Source: Vibrio hepatarius
GTDB taxonomy: Bacteria > Pseudomonadota > Gammaproteobacteria > Enterobacterales > Vibrionaceae
Length of the DNA stretch: 64,000 bases
Assembly (NCBI RefSeq): GCF_018860525.1
Contig: NZ_JAHKPM010000042.1
Span: 1 to 64,000 of the forward strand
Direction of reading: 5' to 3'
Shown piece after piece: positions 1 through 9,088 of the stretch. A model generated the notes under the pieces. It was not told the DNA's origin, ran no database searches, and worked only from the letters and a program-made list of their open reading frames with translations. How positions within the stretch are numbered: position 1 is the stretch's first letter; the number at the start of each line of letters is the position of its first letter. The position numbers and the translations under genes are program-made.

Positions 1-1635
1 CAGCTTCTGCCCATCGGTGTACCAGGCGAGCTGTATATCGGTGGTGCGGGATTAGCTCGCGGCTACCTCAATCGCCCAGAGCTCACCGCTGAAACGTTTA
101 TTGCTCACCCCTTTAGCGATGAACCAGAAGCGCGTTTATATCGCACCGGAGATTTGGTGCGTTGGCTGCCCGATGGCAATCTCGCTTTTTTAGGGCGTTT
201 GGATCATCAGGTCAAGATCCGTGGATTTAGGATTGAGTTGGGGGAAATCGAGTCTCAGCTTTTGCGTGAGCCGAGTGTTAAAGAAGCCGTGGTGTTAGCC
301 CGTGAAGATCGCTGTGGTGACAAGCGCTTAGTGGCCTATGTCACAGCGGCTGAGACGTCTGAGGATGTGGGCGCAACAGAAGACGCGCTGATTGATTCAC
401 TCAGGCAAAGGTTAACAGCCGTATTGCCCGATTACATGGTGCCATCGGCTTTTGTGGTGTTAGAGCACTTGCCATTAACACCCAACGGTAAAGTCGATCG
501 TAAGGCCCTGCCTGAGCCGGATTTAGCTCAGGTGACAGGGGCTTATGAAGCACCGCAAAGCCTCACCGAAGCGCGTTTAGCTGAACTTTGGCAAACACTG
601 CTACATCTAAACTCGCCCGTTAGCCGTGATGCGCATTTCTTTGAGCTGGGTGGGCATTCATTATTGGCCATGAAGCTGGTTGCGGCGATTAATGATACGT
701 TTTCAACACACCTATTGATTAAAACCATTTTTTCCAATAGTTATTTGCATCAACTCGCCGAGCAAATTGATAACAATCAGTCAAAAGAAAATGTATGGCA
801 ACCGCTTGTGGAAATGCACTCAAACGATAAGGACATGAAGAGTTTACCTATTGTCTATGCAGTGCCGGGCGCAGGTGGTTCAAGTGCCGCTTATCAAGCA
901 CTCGCTAAAGCACTGGAGCCCTATGCGAAAGTCGTTGTGCTGGAGCCCAAAGGTATAGCTGGTGATCAGGCACCACATAAAAACTGGGTTGAAATGTTGG
1001 ACGAATATACGGAGGAGATACAGCGTTATCAACCTAAAGGACCATACTGGCTATTGGGTCATTCTTATGGTGCCAGAGTCGCATTTGAAATAGCGGTTAG
1101 ATTGGAAGCACGAAACAAAGAGGTAAACTGTATCCTACTCGATGCTGAACTCTGTGGCGTTATGACGGAGGACATGCCTGAAGATACGTTAAGTACAGAA
1201 GAAAAAGTGCTCAGTGTTATGCAAGAGTTTCTGGATGTGACTGTTTCTCCTTTTGGCTCATTGAGTAAGGAACAAGCGAAAGCGGAATTGATTCAATTGA
1301 TGACAAACGCCGGTTTGATTTCACAAGAAAGGGGGGCTCGGCAAGTAGAAGCCATATTGGAGATTTACAACTTTCAGGAACAAACTGGTTTTGATTATCG
1401 AGCGAGCCAGTTAATCGATGGGCCATTAACGTTGCTGTATAGCAAGGAGTCTTTCTCTCAAGAAAGCCTTCTTAAGGTTCATGAATTACACGGAAAACTC
1501 AGCCAAAAGGGCTTCTCCTGTTATCCAGTGGAAGGCACACATGTCTCTATGCTTAGGCCGCAGCATGTACATAGTATCGCTAGCTCTGTGCGTGACTTAA
1601 TTCACGCCAATACCTGTGGAGTAGTCATGGAGTAA
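1..1635 (+). CDS. Non-ribosomal peptide synthetase, C-terminal part (A-PCP-TE), truncated by window start
   Basis: The reading frame is open from base 1, so this is the last 544 residues of a larger enzyme. It holds the end of an adenylation domain (motifs GELYIGGAGLARGY, YRTGDLVRW and KIRGFRIELGEIE), then a peptidyl carrier domain with the phosphopantetheine serine in FFELGGHSLLAMKL (near base 655), then a type I thioesterase with nucleophile motif GHSYGAR (near base 1060). This order is the usual end of a termination module that releases the peptide, often a siderophore in vibrios. Substrate and product cannot be told from this part; vanchrobactin-type siderophores are only a guess. The upstream modules lie outside the window. 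Confidence 0.95.
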   Translation, partial: QLLPIGVPGELYIGGAGLARGYLNRPELTAETFIAHPFSDEPEARLYRTGDLVRWLPDGNLAFLGRLDHQVKIRGFRIELGEIESQLLREPSVKEAVVLAREDRCGDKRLVAYVTAAETSEDVGATEDALIDSLRQRLTAVLPDYMVPSAFVVLEHLPLTPNGKVDRKALPEPDLAQVTGAYEAPQSLTEARLAELWQTLLHLNSPVSRDAHFFELGGHSLLAMKLVAAINDTFSTHLLIKTIFSNSYLHQLAEQIDNNQSKENVWQPLVEMHSNDKDMKSLPIVYAVPGAGGSSAAYQALAKALEPYAKVVVLEPKGIAGDQAPHKNWVEMLDEYTEEIQRYQPKGPYWLLGHSYGARVAFEIAVRLEARNKEVNCILLDAELCGVMTEDMPEDTLSTEEKVLSVMQEFLDVTVSPFGSLSKEQAKAELIQLMTNAGLISQERGARQVEAILEIYNFQEQTGFDYRASQLIDGPLTLLYSKESFSQESLLKVHELHGKLSQKGFSCYPVEGTHVSMLRPQHVHSIASSVRDLIHANTCGVVME

Positions 1636-1666
1636 TAATTTACATAAAACTAAAAATATCAATATT

Positions 1667-1695
1667 CAATAGCCAGCTTGTTAAGTTGGCTATTG
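1667..1695 (+). terminator. Hairpin just after the NRPS gene
   Basis: A 13-bp stem (CAATAGCCAGCTT paired with AAGTTGGCTATTG, one G-U pair) with a GTT loop starts 31 bp after the NRPS stop. There is no good T-run after it, so it may be a weak terminator or a 3' end stabiliser. Confidence 0.4.
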
Positions 1696-1778
1696 AGTTG
1701 ACCTAAACTTATTGAGTTCCATTTCAATAGTTAGGCACTTATTTCAATCGTTGGCGTATGATAAATCTACCCATACAG

Positions 1779-1806
1779 AAAAGGCGAACCCAATGGTTCG
1801 CCTTTT
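1779..1806. terminator. Bidirectional terminator between NRPS gene and gcvP
   Basis: A perfect 12-bp inverted repeat (AAAAGGCGAACC, loop CAAT, GGTTCGCCTTTT) sits between two convergent genes. The A-run at the left and T-run at the right give a U-tract in either direction, so it can end both transcripts. Confidence 0.85.
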
Positions 1807-1855
1807 GTTATTCAAGTTAGTTTCCAACTTAGTTATCTGTGATCAGTAAAGAAAC

Positions 1856-4720
1856 TTACTCTTCGTAGTTATCAATACTTGGGCAAGAGCAGATTAGGTT
1901 ACGGTCGCCGTAGACGTTGTCGACACGGTTAACCGTTGGCCAGTATTTCCACTGCTTAGTTGCCGGTGTTGGGAAGCAGCCTAGTTCACGCGAGTATGGG
2001 CGGTCCCACTCGGCAGCAGACAAGTCTGCTTGGGTGTGAGGTGCGTTTACTAGCGGGTTGTTCTCTAGTGGCCATTCGCCATTTTTCACCTTGGTCATTT
2101 CTTCACGGATGGCGATCATCGCTTCGCAGAAACGATCGATCTCTTCTAAGTCTTCCGATTCAGTTGGCTCAACCATCAGTGTGCCAGCCACAGGGAAAGA
2201 CATAGTTGGCGCATGGAAACCGTAGTCCATTAGACGCTTGGCAATGTCTTCTTCGCTGATACCTGTCTCTTCTTTTAATGGACGAATGTCGATAATACAT
2301 TCGTGAGCCACACGGCCATTAGTACCACGGTAAAGTACCGGGTAATGAGGACGTAGACGCTCCATCATGTAGTTCGCATTTAAGATAGCGACTTTGGTTG
2401 CATCGGTTAGACCAGCTTCGCCCATCATAGCAATATAAGCCCAAGAGATAGGCAAGATAGAGGCACTACCAAGATCGGCTGCTGCTACTGCTAAGTCTTC
2501 ACCTTCTACACCGTTTTCAATGTGACCTGGTAGGAAAGGCGCTAGGTGCGATTTGACACCAATTGGCCCCATTCCTGGGCCACCGCCACCGTGCGGGATA
2601 CAGAACGTCTTGTGCAAGTTAAGGTGAGAAACGTCAGAGCCGATGAAACCCGGAGAAGTAAGACCGACTTGCGCATTCATGTTGGCGCCATCAAGGTATA
2701 CTTGGCCACCAGCAGCATGGACCATTTCACACACTTCTTTCACTTGCTCTTCGTAGACGCCATGCGTTGAAGGGTAAGTGATCATAATGCTTGCGAGGTT
2801 GTCTTTGTGCTTTTCAATCTTAGCCGCAAGATCGCTCACATCGATATTACCCTCGTCATCACACTTAACGACTACAACCTTCATTGACACCATAGAGGCT
2901 GTCGCTGGGTTGGTGCCGTGTGCAGAGCTTGGGATCAAGCAGACGTTACGGTGTCCTTCGCCACGACTATCATGGTAGCGCTGAATGGCGATAAGGCCGG
3001 CATATTCACCTGATGCGCCTGAGTTTGGCTGTAATGAGAAGGCGTCATAGCCTGTAATCTCACACAGTTTTTCTTTAAGATCGTTAGCAAGTGCAGTGTA
3101 GCCAGCTGCTTGATCTAATGGCGCGAATGGGTGAATAGAACCAAACTCTGGCCAAGTGACAGGGATCATCTCAGCCGCAGCGTTGAGCTTCATAGTGCAG
3201 CTGCCGAGCGGGATCATACCGTGAGTAAGAGAAAAATCTTTGTTCTCTAACTGCTTCAGGTAGCGCATCATTTGCGTTTCGCTGTGATGCGTATTGAATA
3301 CTGGATGAATCAAATATTCAGATGTACGGCGCAGCGCTTCAGGGATGGCAGCAAATTCGTTGGATGCAATCTCAGTAGATAGGGCATTCACATCTTCTTT
3401 CACGCCAAATACCGCGAACAAGGCTTGAATATCTGCCGTTGTAGTGGTTTCATCCAAGCTCACACCGAGCTGACCTTTCAGTAGACGCAGGTTGATGTCT
3501 GCTGCTTGCGCTTTGGCGTACAGCTTGTCTGTATTGGCAGAGGTATTGATAGTTATGGTGTCAAAGAAGCAATTATGAGCAAGCTCAAAACCAGATTTAG
3601 TCAGCCCTGCCGCCAAGATAGCCGTCATGTGATGGGTGCGGCGTGCAATAGTGCGCAGGCCTTCTGCGCCGTGGTATACCGCGTAGAAAGAGGCCATGTT
3701 AGCCAGCAGTGCTTGCGCGGTACAGATGTTCGATGTCGCTTTTTCACGGCGGATGTGCTGCTCACGCGTTTGCATTGCCATACGCAGCGCTTGTTTACCT
3801 GTGCTGTCGATAGACACACCGATAACACGACCTGGAATAGTACGTTTGTGCTTTTCACGCGTTGCCATAAATGCAGCATGAGGACCACCGTAGCCCATAG
3901 GAACGCCGAAACGTTGGGTTGAACCAATGACAACATCGGCGCCCATTTCACCTGCTGGTTTAAGCAGTGTAGAAGCAAGTAGGTCAGTCGCTACTGCAAC
4001 TAATATTTTGTTCGCTTGCGCTTTAGCGATGGTTTCAGTGATATCTCGCACTTCACCTGTGGTGTTTGGGTATTGAACCAATGCGCCGAAAATATCTTGC
4101 TCAGCAAGAGAGTCAAGTGAGCCAACCAGCACGTCAAAACCAATGTATTTAGCACGGGTTTTGATGACTTCGAGTGTTTGCGGGTGTACATCATCAGCGA
4201 CAAAGAATACGTTGCTTTTGCTCTTACCTGCGCGTTTACAAAAGGTCATGGCTTCAGCCGCTGCGGTTGCCTCATCAAGCAAAGACGCATTAGCTATGTC
4301 CATTGCCGTTAGGTCCATAACCATTTGCTGAAAGTTCAGCAGCGCTTCAAGGCGGCCTTGTGAGATCTCTGGTTGGTAAGGCGTGTACGCTGTATACCAG
4401 CCAGGGTTTTCCAGTACGTTACGTAGGATCACATTGGGTGTGAAAGTGTTGTAGTAACCTTGGCCGATAAAAGTACGCTTAACTTGGTTTTGATTGGCGA
4501 ACTCACGCATAGCTGAGAGCATGTCTGTTTCGCTCATGGCCTCTGCAAGAACCATCGGTTTCTCAACGCGGATTTGCGCTGGTACGGTTTCATCGATCAG
4601 TGTATCAAGGCTAGTGGCTTTGATAGCATCCAACATCTTTTGTTGGTCTTTTTTATTAGGGCCGTTGTGGCGAGCAACGAACTCATTTTGGGTGCTAAGG
4701 CTTTGAAGTAATTCAGTCAT
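1856..4720 (-). CDS. gcvP: Glycine dehydrogenase (decarboxylating), P protein
   Basis: A 954-residue PLP enzyme and the P protein of the glycine cleavage system: it decarboxylates glycine and passes the aminomethyl group to the lipoyl arm of GcvH. Length is normal for a single-chain gamma-proteobacterial GcvP. The PLP lysine is in the conserved stretch [16 protein letters not shown], followed by [16 protein letters not shown]. The start is supported by AAAGGACA just upstream of the ATG. It lies 117 bp downstream of gcvH in the same direction, but a strong terminator sits between them, so it probably depends on read-through or its own promoter. Confidence 0.97.
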   Translation of the reverse strand: MTELLQSLSTQNEFVARHNGPNKKDQQKMLDAIKATSLDTLIDETVPAQIRVEKPMVLAEAMSETDMLSAMREFANQNQVKRTFIGQGYYNTFTPNVILRNVLENPGWYTAYTPYQPEISQGRLEALLNFQQMVMDLTAMDIANASLLDEATAAAEAMTFCKRAGKSKSNVFFVADDVHPQTLEVIKTRAKYIGFDVLVGSLDSLAEQDIFGALVQYPNTTGEVRDITETIAKAQANKILVAVATDLLASTLLKPAGEMGADVVIGSTQRFGVPMGYGGPHAAFMATREKHKRTIPGRVIGVSIDSTGKQALRMAMQTREQHIRREKATSNICTAQALLANMASFYAVYHGAEGLRTIARRTHHMTAILAAGLTKSGFELAHNCFFDTITINTSANTDKLYAKAQAADINLRLLKGQLGVSLDETTTTADIQALFAVFGVKEDVNALSTEIASNEFAAIPEALRRTSEYLIHPVFNTHHSETQMMRYLKQLENKDFSLTHGMIPLGSCTMKLNAAAEMIPVTWPEFGSIHPFAPLDQAAGYTALANDLKEKLCEITGYDAFSLQPNSGASGEYAGLIAIQRYHDSRGEGHRNVCLIPSSAHGTNPATASMVSMKVVVVKCDDEGNIDVSDLAAKIEKHKDNLASIMITYPSTHGVYEEQVKEVCEMVHAAGGQVYLDGANMNAQVGLTSPGFIGSDVSHLNLHKTFCIPHGGGGPGMGPIGVKSHLAPFLPGHIENGVEGEDLAVAAADLGSASILPISWAYIAMMGEAGLTDATKVAILNANYMMERLRPHYPVLYRGTNGRVAHECIIDIRPLKEETGISEEDIAKRLMDYGFHAPTMSFPVAGTLMVEPTESEDLEEIDRFCEAMIAIREEMTKVKNGEWPLENNPLVNAPHTQADLSAAEWDRPYSRELGCFPTPATKQWKYWPTVNRVDNVYGDRNLICSCPSIDNYEE

Positions 4721-4794
4721 TGTCCTTTACCTACTCCATCATTCGGGTATTGGATACCGCTACTGATATAAATGATTATACGTCCGAGTTTTGG

Positions 4795-4824
4795 AAAAAA
4801 GCTGCCCCGTTATGGGACAGCTTT
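4795..4824 (-). terminator. Intrinsic terminator between gcvH and gcvP
   Basis: Read on the minus strand, AAAGCTG and CCC arms (one internal mismatch) pair across a 5-base loop and are followed directly by TTTTTT. It begins 14 bases beyond the gcvH stop and precedes gcvP by about 75 bases. It should reduce gcvP transcription relative to glyA-gcvH. Confidence 0.75.
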
Positions 4825-4837
4825 ACCTATTTGCCTA

Positions 4838-5218
4838 TTACTCGTCTTCGATTGAGTTTAGGTATTCTTCTGCGTCTTTGAGATTGTCAAGTTCAGCAGC
4901 ATCTGCCATTTTGACTTTAACAATCCAACCGCCTTCATAAGGCTCTTCGTTGATAAGCTCTGGGCTATCTTCGAGGTCTTCATTTATCTCGATTACTTCA
5001 CCAGTAATGGGAGCGTAGATGTCTGAGGCTGCTTTTACAGATTCAACCAGAGAGAAACTATCACCAGCATCAATTTCAGCTTCTACTTCAGGAAGGTCAA
5101 CGAAAACTACGTCACCCAGCATTTCCTGTGCATGCTTTGAAATACCGATAGTTGCTGTGCCGTCACCGTTGTCACGTACCCATTCGTGGCTGTCTGCAAA
5201 CTTCAGTGTTTTGTCCAT
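4838..5218 (-). CDS. gcvH: Glycine cleavage system H protein
   Basis: A 126-residue lipoyl carrier that shuttles the aminomethyl intermediate from GcvP to GcvT and delivers electrons to the L protein. The lipoylated lysine is Lys62 in SLVESVKAASDIYAP, the family hallmark. Length is typical. The RBS GGAGA lies 8-10 bases before the ATG. The gene follows glyA by 38 bp on the same strand, so the two are likely co-transcribed; a terminator follows it. Confidence 0.97.
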   Translation of the reverse strand: MDKTLKFADSHEWVRDNGDGTATIGISKHAQEMLGDVVFVDLPEVEAEIDAGDSFSLVESVKAASDIYAPITGEVIEINEDLEDSPELINEEPYEGGWIVKVKMADAAELDNLKDAEEYLNSIEDE

Positions 5219-5256
5219 TGCTTAGTCTCCAAAAAAATAACTTTGTTTAAATTTGT

Positions 5257-6552
5257 TTACTTGTAAAGAGGGAAGCGGTTGCACAGTGTTTTTACTTCTT
5301 TGCGAACGCGTTGTTCCACTTGTGCATCACCTTCTGGGTTTTCTATTAGCCCATCCAGTACATCGCCAATCCAATTACCAATGAGTTTGAATTCTTCAGC
5401 GCCAAAGCCGCGGCTTGTTCCCGCAGGTGTACCTAAACGTATACCCGATGTAATCATAGGCTTCTCGGAATCGAATGGGATTCCATTTTTGTTACATGTG
5501 ATCCCTGCACGTTCTAGCGCTTCTTCTGCCTTGTTGCCTTTCAATCCTTTCGGACGAAGATCAACCAGCATTAAATGTGTGTCAGTACCACCAGTGACAA
5601 TATCGCATCCACGAGTTTGCAATACTTCAGCCAGTACTTTTGCATTATCGATGACTGAATCGATATAAGAGGAAAACTCAGGGCCAAGAGCTTCGCCAAA
5701 TGCGACCGCTTTGGCCGCAATAACGTGCATTAATGGTCCACCCTGAAGGCCTGGAAAGACTGCAGAATTTATTTTCTTAATGATGTCGTCATGGTTGGTT
5801 AAGATCATACCGCCACGTGGACCACGTAGAGTTTTGTGTGTTGTTGTTGTTACTACGTGTGCATGCGGCAGTGGGCTGGGGTGAGCCCCTGTTGCTATAA
5901 GGCCAGCGATGTGAGCCATATCAACCATTAAGATGGCGTTGACTTCATCGGCAATGTCGCGAAATTTAGCAAAGTCGATAGTACGTGGAATCGCGCTGCC
6001 ACCTGCGATGATCATTTTAGGCTTGTGCTCAAGTGCTAATTCACGAACATCTTCGTAATTGATTTCAAGTGTTTCACGGTCAACGCCATACTGAATGGCA
6101 TTGAACCATTTGCCAGAAAGTGCAGGGCGAGCGCCGTGCGTTAGGTGACCACCTGCGTCCAGCGACATGCCAAGAATGGTATCACCAGGCTGAAGTAATG
6201 CGAGTTTCACTGCGCCATTTGCTTGAGCGCCAGAGTGAGGTTGAACGTTGGCGTATTCACATTTAAAGAGCTGTTTCGCACGTTCAATCGCGATGGCTTC
6301 TACGGTATCAACATGTTCACAACCACCGTAGTAACGACGGCCGGGATAACCTTCTGCGTATTTGTTGGTTAAGCATGTGCCCTGAGCTTGCATTACGGCT
6401 TTCGATACAATGTTCTCAGAAGCAATCAGCTCAATCTGTTCATTTTGACGAGTATTTTCTGCTTGGATACCAGCAAAAACCGCATCATCTGTAGCAGCAA
6501 GGTTGGTTGAGAAAAAATTCTCTAGGCTGTGATTTGGGTAAGTGTTGTTCAT
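5257..6552 (-). CDS. glyA: Serine hydroxymethyltransferase (gcv-linked copy)
   Basis: A 431-residue PLP enzyme interconverting serine and glycine with tetrahydrofolate. The PLP lysine is in [16 protein letters not shown], and the N-terminal motifs [17 protein letters not shown] and [10 protein letters not shown] are intact. It runs about 15 residues longer at the N-terminus than many GlyA proteins. As first gene of the glyA-gcvH-(gcvP) unit it would turn cleavage-derived methylene-THF plus glycine into serine. Vibrios usually carry another glyA elsewhere, so this is probably the glycine-catabolic paralogue. The upstream leader contains a 9-bp hairpin (6575-6611). Confidence 0.96.
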   Translation of the reverse strand: MNNTYPNHSLENFFSTNLAATDDAVFAGIQAENTRQNEQIELIASENIVSKAVMQAQGTCLTNKYAEGYPGRRYYGGCEHVDTVEAIAIERAKQLFKCEYANVQPHSGAQANGAVKLALLQPGDTILGMSLDAGGHLTHGARPALSGKWFNAIQYGVDRETLEINYEDVRELALEHKPKMIIAGGSAIPRTIDFAKFRDIADEVNAILMVDMAHIAGLIATGAHPSPLPHAHVVTTTTHKTLRGPRGGMILTNHDDIIKKINSAVFPGLQGGPLMHVIAAKAVAFGEALGPEFSSYIDSVIDNAKVLAEVLQTRGCDIVTGGTDTHLMLVDLRPKGLKGNKAEEALERAGITCNKNGIPFDSEKPMITSGIRLGTPAGTSRGFGAEEFKLIGNWIGDVLDGLIENPEGDAQVEQRVRKEVKTLCNRFPLYK

Positions 6553-6574
6553 GGTAGATGACCTTCCATTCGTG

Positions 6575-6611
6575 CTAACGAGATTATTAATAGGATTATC
6601 GCTCTCGTTAG
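6575..6611 (-). promoter_or_regulatory. Inverted repeat in the glyA leader
   Basis: CTAACGAGA (6575-6583) and TCTCGTTAG (6603-6611) are perfect 9-bp arms around a 19-base loop. They sit about 22 bases upstream of the glyA ATG, just before the ribosome-binding region. It could be an mRNA hairpin or a protein site. I did not find the conserved core of a glycine riboswitch here. Confidence 0.5.
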
Positions 6612-6805
6612 TCCTCTTTCTGTTTACTGCCCTCTATAATGAAGACAAGGTGAATTCCATACCCCAAATGATGAACTATCGCGGGGAAAAACCGAATCTC
6701 ACTGTTAAATCACATTATCAGTCAGTTCGGAAATCGCATCTCTACAACTAACAAGTTGGTAACATAGCTTTTGTTGAAGCTATAATCAACTAAAAATTTC
6801 CTATT

Positions 6806-6819
6806 GGAAACATGGTTTC
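6806..6819. promoter_or_regulatory. Palindromic operator candidate between glyA and the XRE regulator gene
   Basis: GAAAC-ATG-GTTTC is a 5-3-5 palindrome within ATTGGAAACATGGTTTC. A near-identical sequence lies upstream of gcvT at 7747-7761. Location between the divergent glyA operon and the regulator gene suggests control of both. The regulator being the binder is my inference. Confidence 0.6.
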
Positions 6820-6930
6820 TTAAAATGTTACCAAGAGCACGGTTTATTTGTCCTAGTTATCTTTTTTATCCTATAAGCTTAGTGCACAATAAAAACCAAC
6901 AGGAAATGGACATTCAATGAAGAGGGATAC

Positions 6931-7551
6931 ATGCCTGAAGACACCTATGACGAGTACCCATCTTTAACTCTTGCAAAAGAAGGCGAGCAAAATATTGAGC
7001 CTTTAAAATTAGGCGAGAAAATTAAGGACATTCGAAGTAAACTGGGGATCACTCTTGAGGAAGCAAGTCAGCGTACAGGTTTGGCTCGTTCTACCTTGAG
7101 TAAAATTGAAAATGAACAGATTTCTCCCACGTTTCAAGCGATGCAAAAACTGGCTTTAGGCTTGCAAATTGACATGCCACAACTATTTGAACCGCCAAGA
7201 AAAAAGGTGGCAACGGCACGTCGTGATATTACGAAGACTAGGCAGGGTAAATCACACCCAACACCTACCTATGAACATGAGTTACTGGCGACCCAACTAT
7301 CGAACAAAAAAATGATGCCTTTTAAGAGTCGTATTCATGCGCGAAACTTTGAAGAATACGGTGACTGGGTTCGCCATGACGGAGAGGAATTTTTGCTCAT
7401 TCTTTCTGGCACCGTTCTCTTCTATTCTGAATTCTACGAACCCGTTGAATTAGGTGAAGGTGACAGTGTTTATTATGATGCAACTATGGGCCATATGCTG
7501 ATTTCTACCAGTGAAAAAGATGCCAATATTTTGTGGGTAACAGCTAAATAG
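6931..7551 (+). CDS. XRE-family regulator with C-terminal cupin domain, probable glycine-cleavage regulator
   Basis: A 206-residue protein: an N-terminal tail (1-30), a helix-turn-helix of the XRE/Cro type at about 31-85 (KIRSKLGITLEEASQRTGLA, RSTLSKIENEQISPTF), a basic linker, and a cupin fold at about 135-206 with GEEFLLILSGTV and LGEGDSVYYDATMGH. Such proteins bind a small ligand in the cupin and control adjacent metabolic genes. It sits between glyA-gcvH-gcvP and gcvT, and matching palindromes lie on both sides, so it is very likely the local regulator sensing glycine or a related metabolite. The RBS GAGGG precedes the ATG. Whether it activates or represses is not visible. Confidence 0.9.
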   Translation: MPEDTYDEYPSLTLAKEGEQNIEPLKLGEKIKDIRSKLGITLEEASQRTGLARSTLSKIENEQISPTFQAMQKLALGLQIDMPQLFEPPRKKVATARRDITKTRQGKSHPTPTYEHELLATQLSNKKMMPFKSRIHARNFEEYGDWVRHDGEEFLLILSGTVLFYSEFYEPVELGEGDSVYYDATMGHMLISTSEKDANILWVTAK

Positions 7552-7698
7552 TGACAGCTTTGTCAGATTTCCTATAGTAAAGGCAAACGATTGCATTTCG
7601 AGTTTTAGTTGATACAATGACATCCTCTCGATTGAGATGGTGTTTTCTTTTGTTATCGGAAAATGTGAAGATGATGTTAAATGTCACATTTTGAATGC

Positions 7699-7721
7699 TT
7701 GCACTCTTGTTAAGAGTGCAA
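7699..7721. promoter_or_regulatory. Perfect inverted repeat upstream of gcvT
   Basis: TTGCACTCTT and AAGAGTGCAA are 10-bp perfect arms with a GTT spacer. No U-run follows on either strand, so it is not a standard terminator. It lies 26 bp upstream of the GGAAAC palindrome and about 78 bp before gcvT, within the gcvT promoter/leader region. Confidence 0.55.
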
Positions 7722-7746
7722 AAAGGTCTCACTCGTGTTTATTATT

Positions 7747-7761
7747 GGAAACAAGGTTTCC
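7747..7761. promoter_or_regulatory. Palindromic operator candidate upstream of gcvT
   Basis: GGAAAC-AAG-GTTTCC is a perfect 6-3-6 palindrome, 37 bp before the gcvT start. It repeats the site at 6806-6819 (ATTGGAAACAWGGTTTC shared), which points to one regulator acting on both halves of the glycine cleavage locus. Confidence 0.65.
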
Positions 7762-7798
7762 TTGAATGGAAAGCGGACCTGATTAAATGGAGACAACA

Positions 7799-8917
7799 AT
7801 GACTCAAGATCTACTTAAAACACCACTTCACTCCCAGCACGTAGAAGCGGGTGCGAAAATGGTTCCTTTTGCAGGCTATGATATGCCAGTGCAATATAAA
7901 CTGGGTGTAAAGAAAGAGCACCTGCATACTCGTGATGCTGCTGGGCTTTTTGATGTATCCCATATGGGGCAGCTTCGATTACATGGTGAAGGCGCTGCTG
8001 CATTTCTTGAGTCTTTAGTTCCTGTTGATATTATCGACTTGCCGCAAGGCAATCAGCGCTATGCCTTCTTTACTAATGAGCAGGGCGGAATTATGGATGA
8101 TCTTATGGTGGCAAACCTAGTTGATCATTTGTTTGTCGTGGTCAATGCGGCATGTAAAGAACAAGATATCGCGCATTTAGAAGCTAATTTACCCGCCGAC
8201 GTTGAACTTGAAATCATTGACGATCGCGCGCTACTTGCACTTCAAGGACCTAAAGCGGTGGATGTGCTTACGCGTTTTAACCCTGCGGTTGCTGAAATGC
8301 TATTTATGGACGTCAAAAAACTCGATATTCTCGGCATTGAATGTATTGTTAGTCGCAGTGGTTACACTGGCGAAGATGGTTACGAGATCTCAGTACCAAA
8401 TACTCATGCTCAAGAGTTGGCTGCTAAGCTAACTGTAGAAGAGGAAGTGGAATGGATTGGACTTGGCGCACGTGATTCATTACGTCTGGAATGTGGGCTA
8501 TGTCTCTATGGGCATGATCTAGATACAACAACAACACCTGTTGAAGCTAGCCTTTTATGGGGAATCCAAAAAGTGCGCCGTACAGATGGAGAACGCGCAG
8601 GTGGATTTCCTGGTGCGGACATTATCCTCAAGCAGATTGAAACCAAAGATGTCTCACGCAAGCGTGTTGGTTTGGTTGGTCAAACTAAAGCCCCCGTTCG
8701 TGAAGGTGCGGAGTTATTTGACGCCGACGACAATAAAGTAGGTATTGTAACCAGTGGTACCGCAGGTCCAAATGCGGGTAAACCTGTATCCATGGCATAC
8801 GTTCGCGCTGACTTAGCGGCCATCGGGACGGAATTATTTGCTGATGTTCGTGGTAAGAAGCTACCAATGATAATTGAAAAGATGCCGTTTGTACCACAGC
8901 GCTATTACCGTGGATAA
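7799..8917 (+). CDS. gcvT: Glycine cleavage system T protein (aminomethyltransferase)
   Basis: A 372-residue folate-dependent enzyme that takes the aminomethyl group from GcvH, releases ammonia and forms 5,10-methylene-THF. Family motifs include AGYDMPVQY, GLFDVSHMGQ, SRSGYTGEDGYEI and LGARDSLRLECGLCLYGHD. An ATG at 7787 is in frame, but GGAGA (7789-7793) fits the ATG at 7799, giving MTQDLLKTPL. It stands alone on the plus strand, opposite to the rest of the system, and ends in a strong terminator. Confidence 0.96.
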   Translation: MTQDLLKTPLHSQHVEAGAKMVPFAGYDMPVQYKLGVKKEHLHTRDAAGLFDVSHMGQLRLHGEGAAAFLESLVPVDIIDLPQGNQRYAFFTNEQGGIMDDLMVANLVDHLFVVVNAACKEQDIAHLEANLPADVELEIIDDRALLALQGPKAVDVLTRFNPAVAEMLFMDVKKLDILGIECIVSRSGYTGEDGYEISVPNTHAQELAAKLTVEEEVEWIGLGARDSLRLECGLCLYGHDLDTTTTPVEASLLWGIQKVRRTDGERAGGFPGADIILKQIETKDVSRKRVGLVGQTKAPVREGAELFDADDNKVGIVTSGTAGPNAGKPVSMAYVRADLAAIGTELFADVRGKKLPMIIEKMPFVPQRYYRG

Positions 8918-8946
8918 GTAGGTATTTTTAAATAGCAATTTCTTTT

Positions 8947-8971
8947 AAACCTCTCATTTGAGAGGTTTTTT
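8947..8971 (+). terminator. Terminator after gcvT
   Basis: A perfect 9-bp stem AAACCTCTC / GAGAGGTTT with an ATTT loop runs into a T-run, 30 bp after the gcvT stop. Confidence 0.9.
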
Positions 8972-9088
8972 ATTTCTATTTTTGGGATGTTGACTTTTTA
9001 ATTTTTAATTAAATTAATGATTTAGAATCTAACGCCTTCTCTTTTTGTCAACTAGACTTAACTTTGACAGATAGAAAAGGGAGACGGA

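Noticed and set aside
3506..3922. 138-codon frame opposite gcvP
   Set aside because: Lies fully inside gcvP on the other strand; cysteine- and arginine-rich as expected for an antisense shadow.
6542..6751. 69-codon plus-strand frame over the glyA start
   Set aside because: Overlaps the glyA leader, no RBS, no family-like composition.
6553..7798. Glycine riboswitch controlling glyA or gcvT
   Set aside because: Looked on both strands for the conserved aptamer core; only simple inverted repeats were found.
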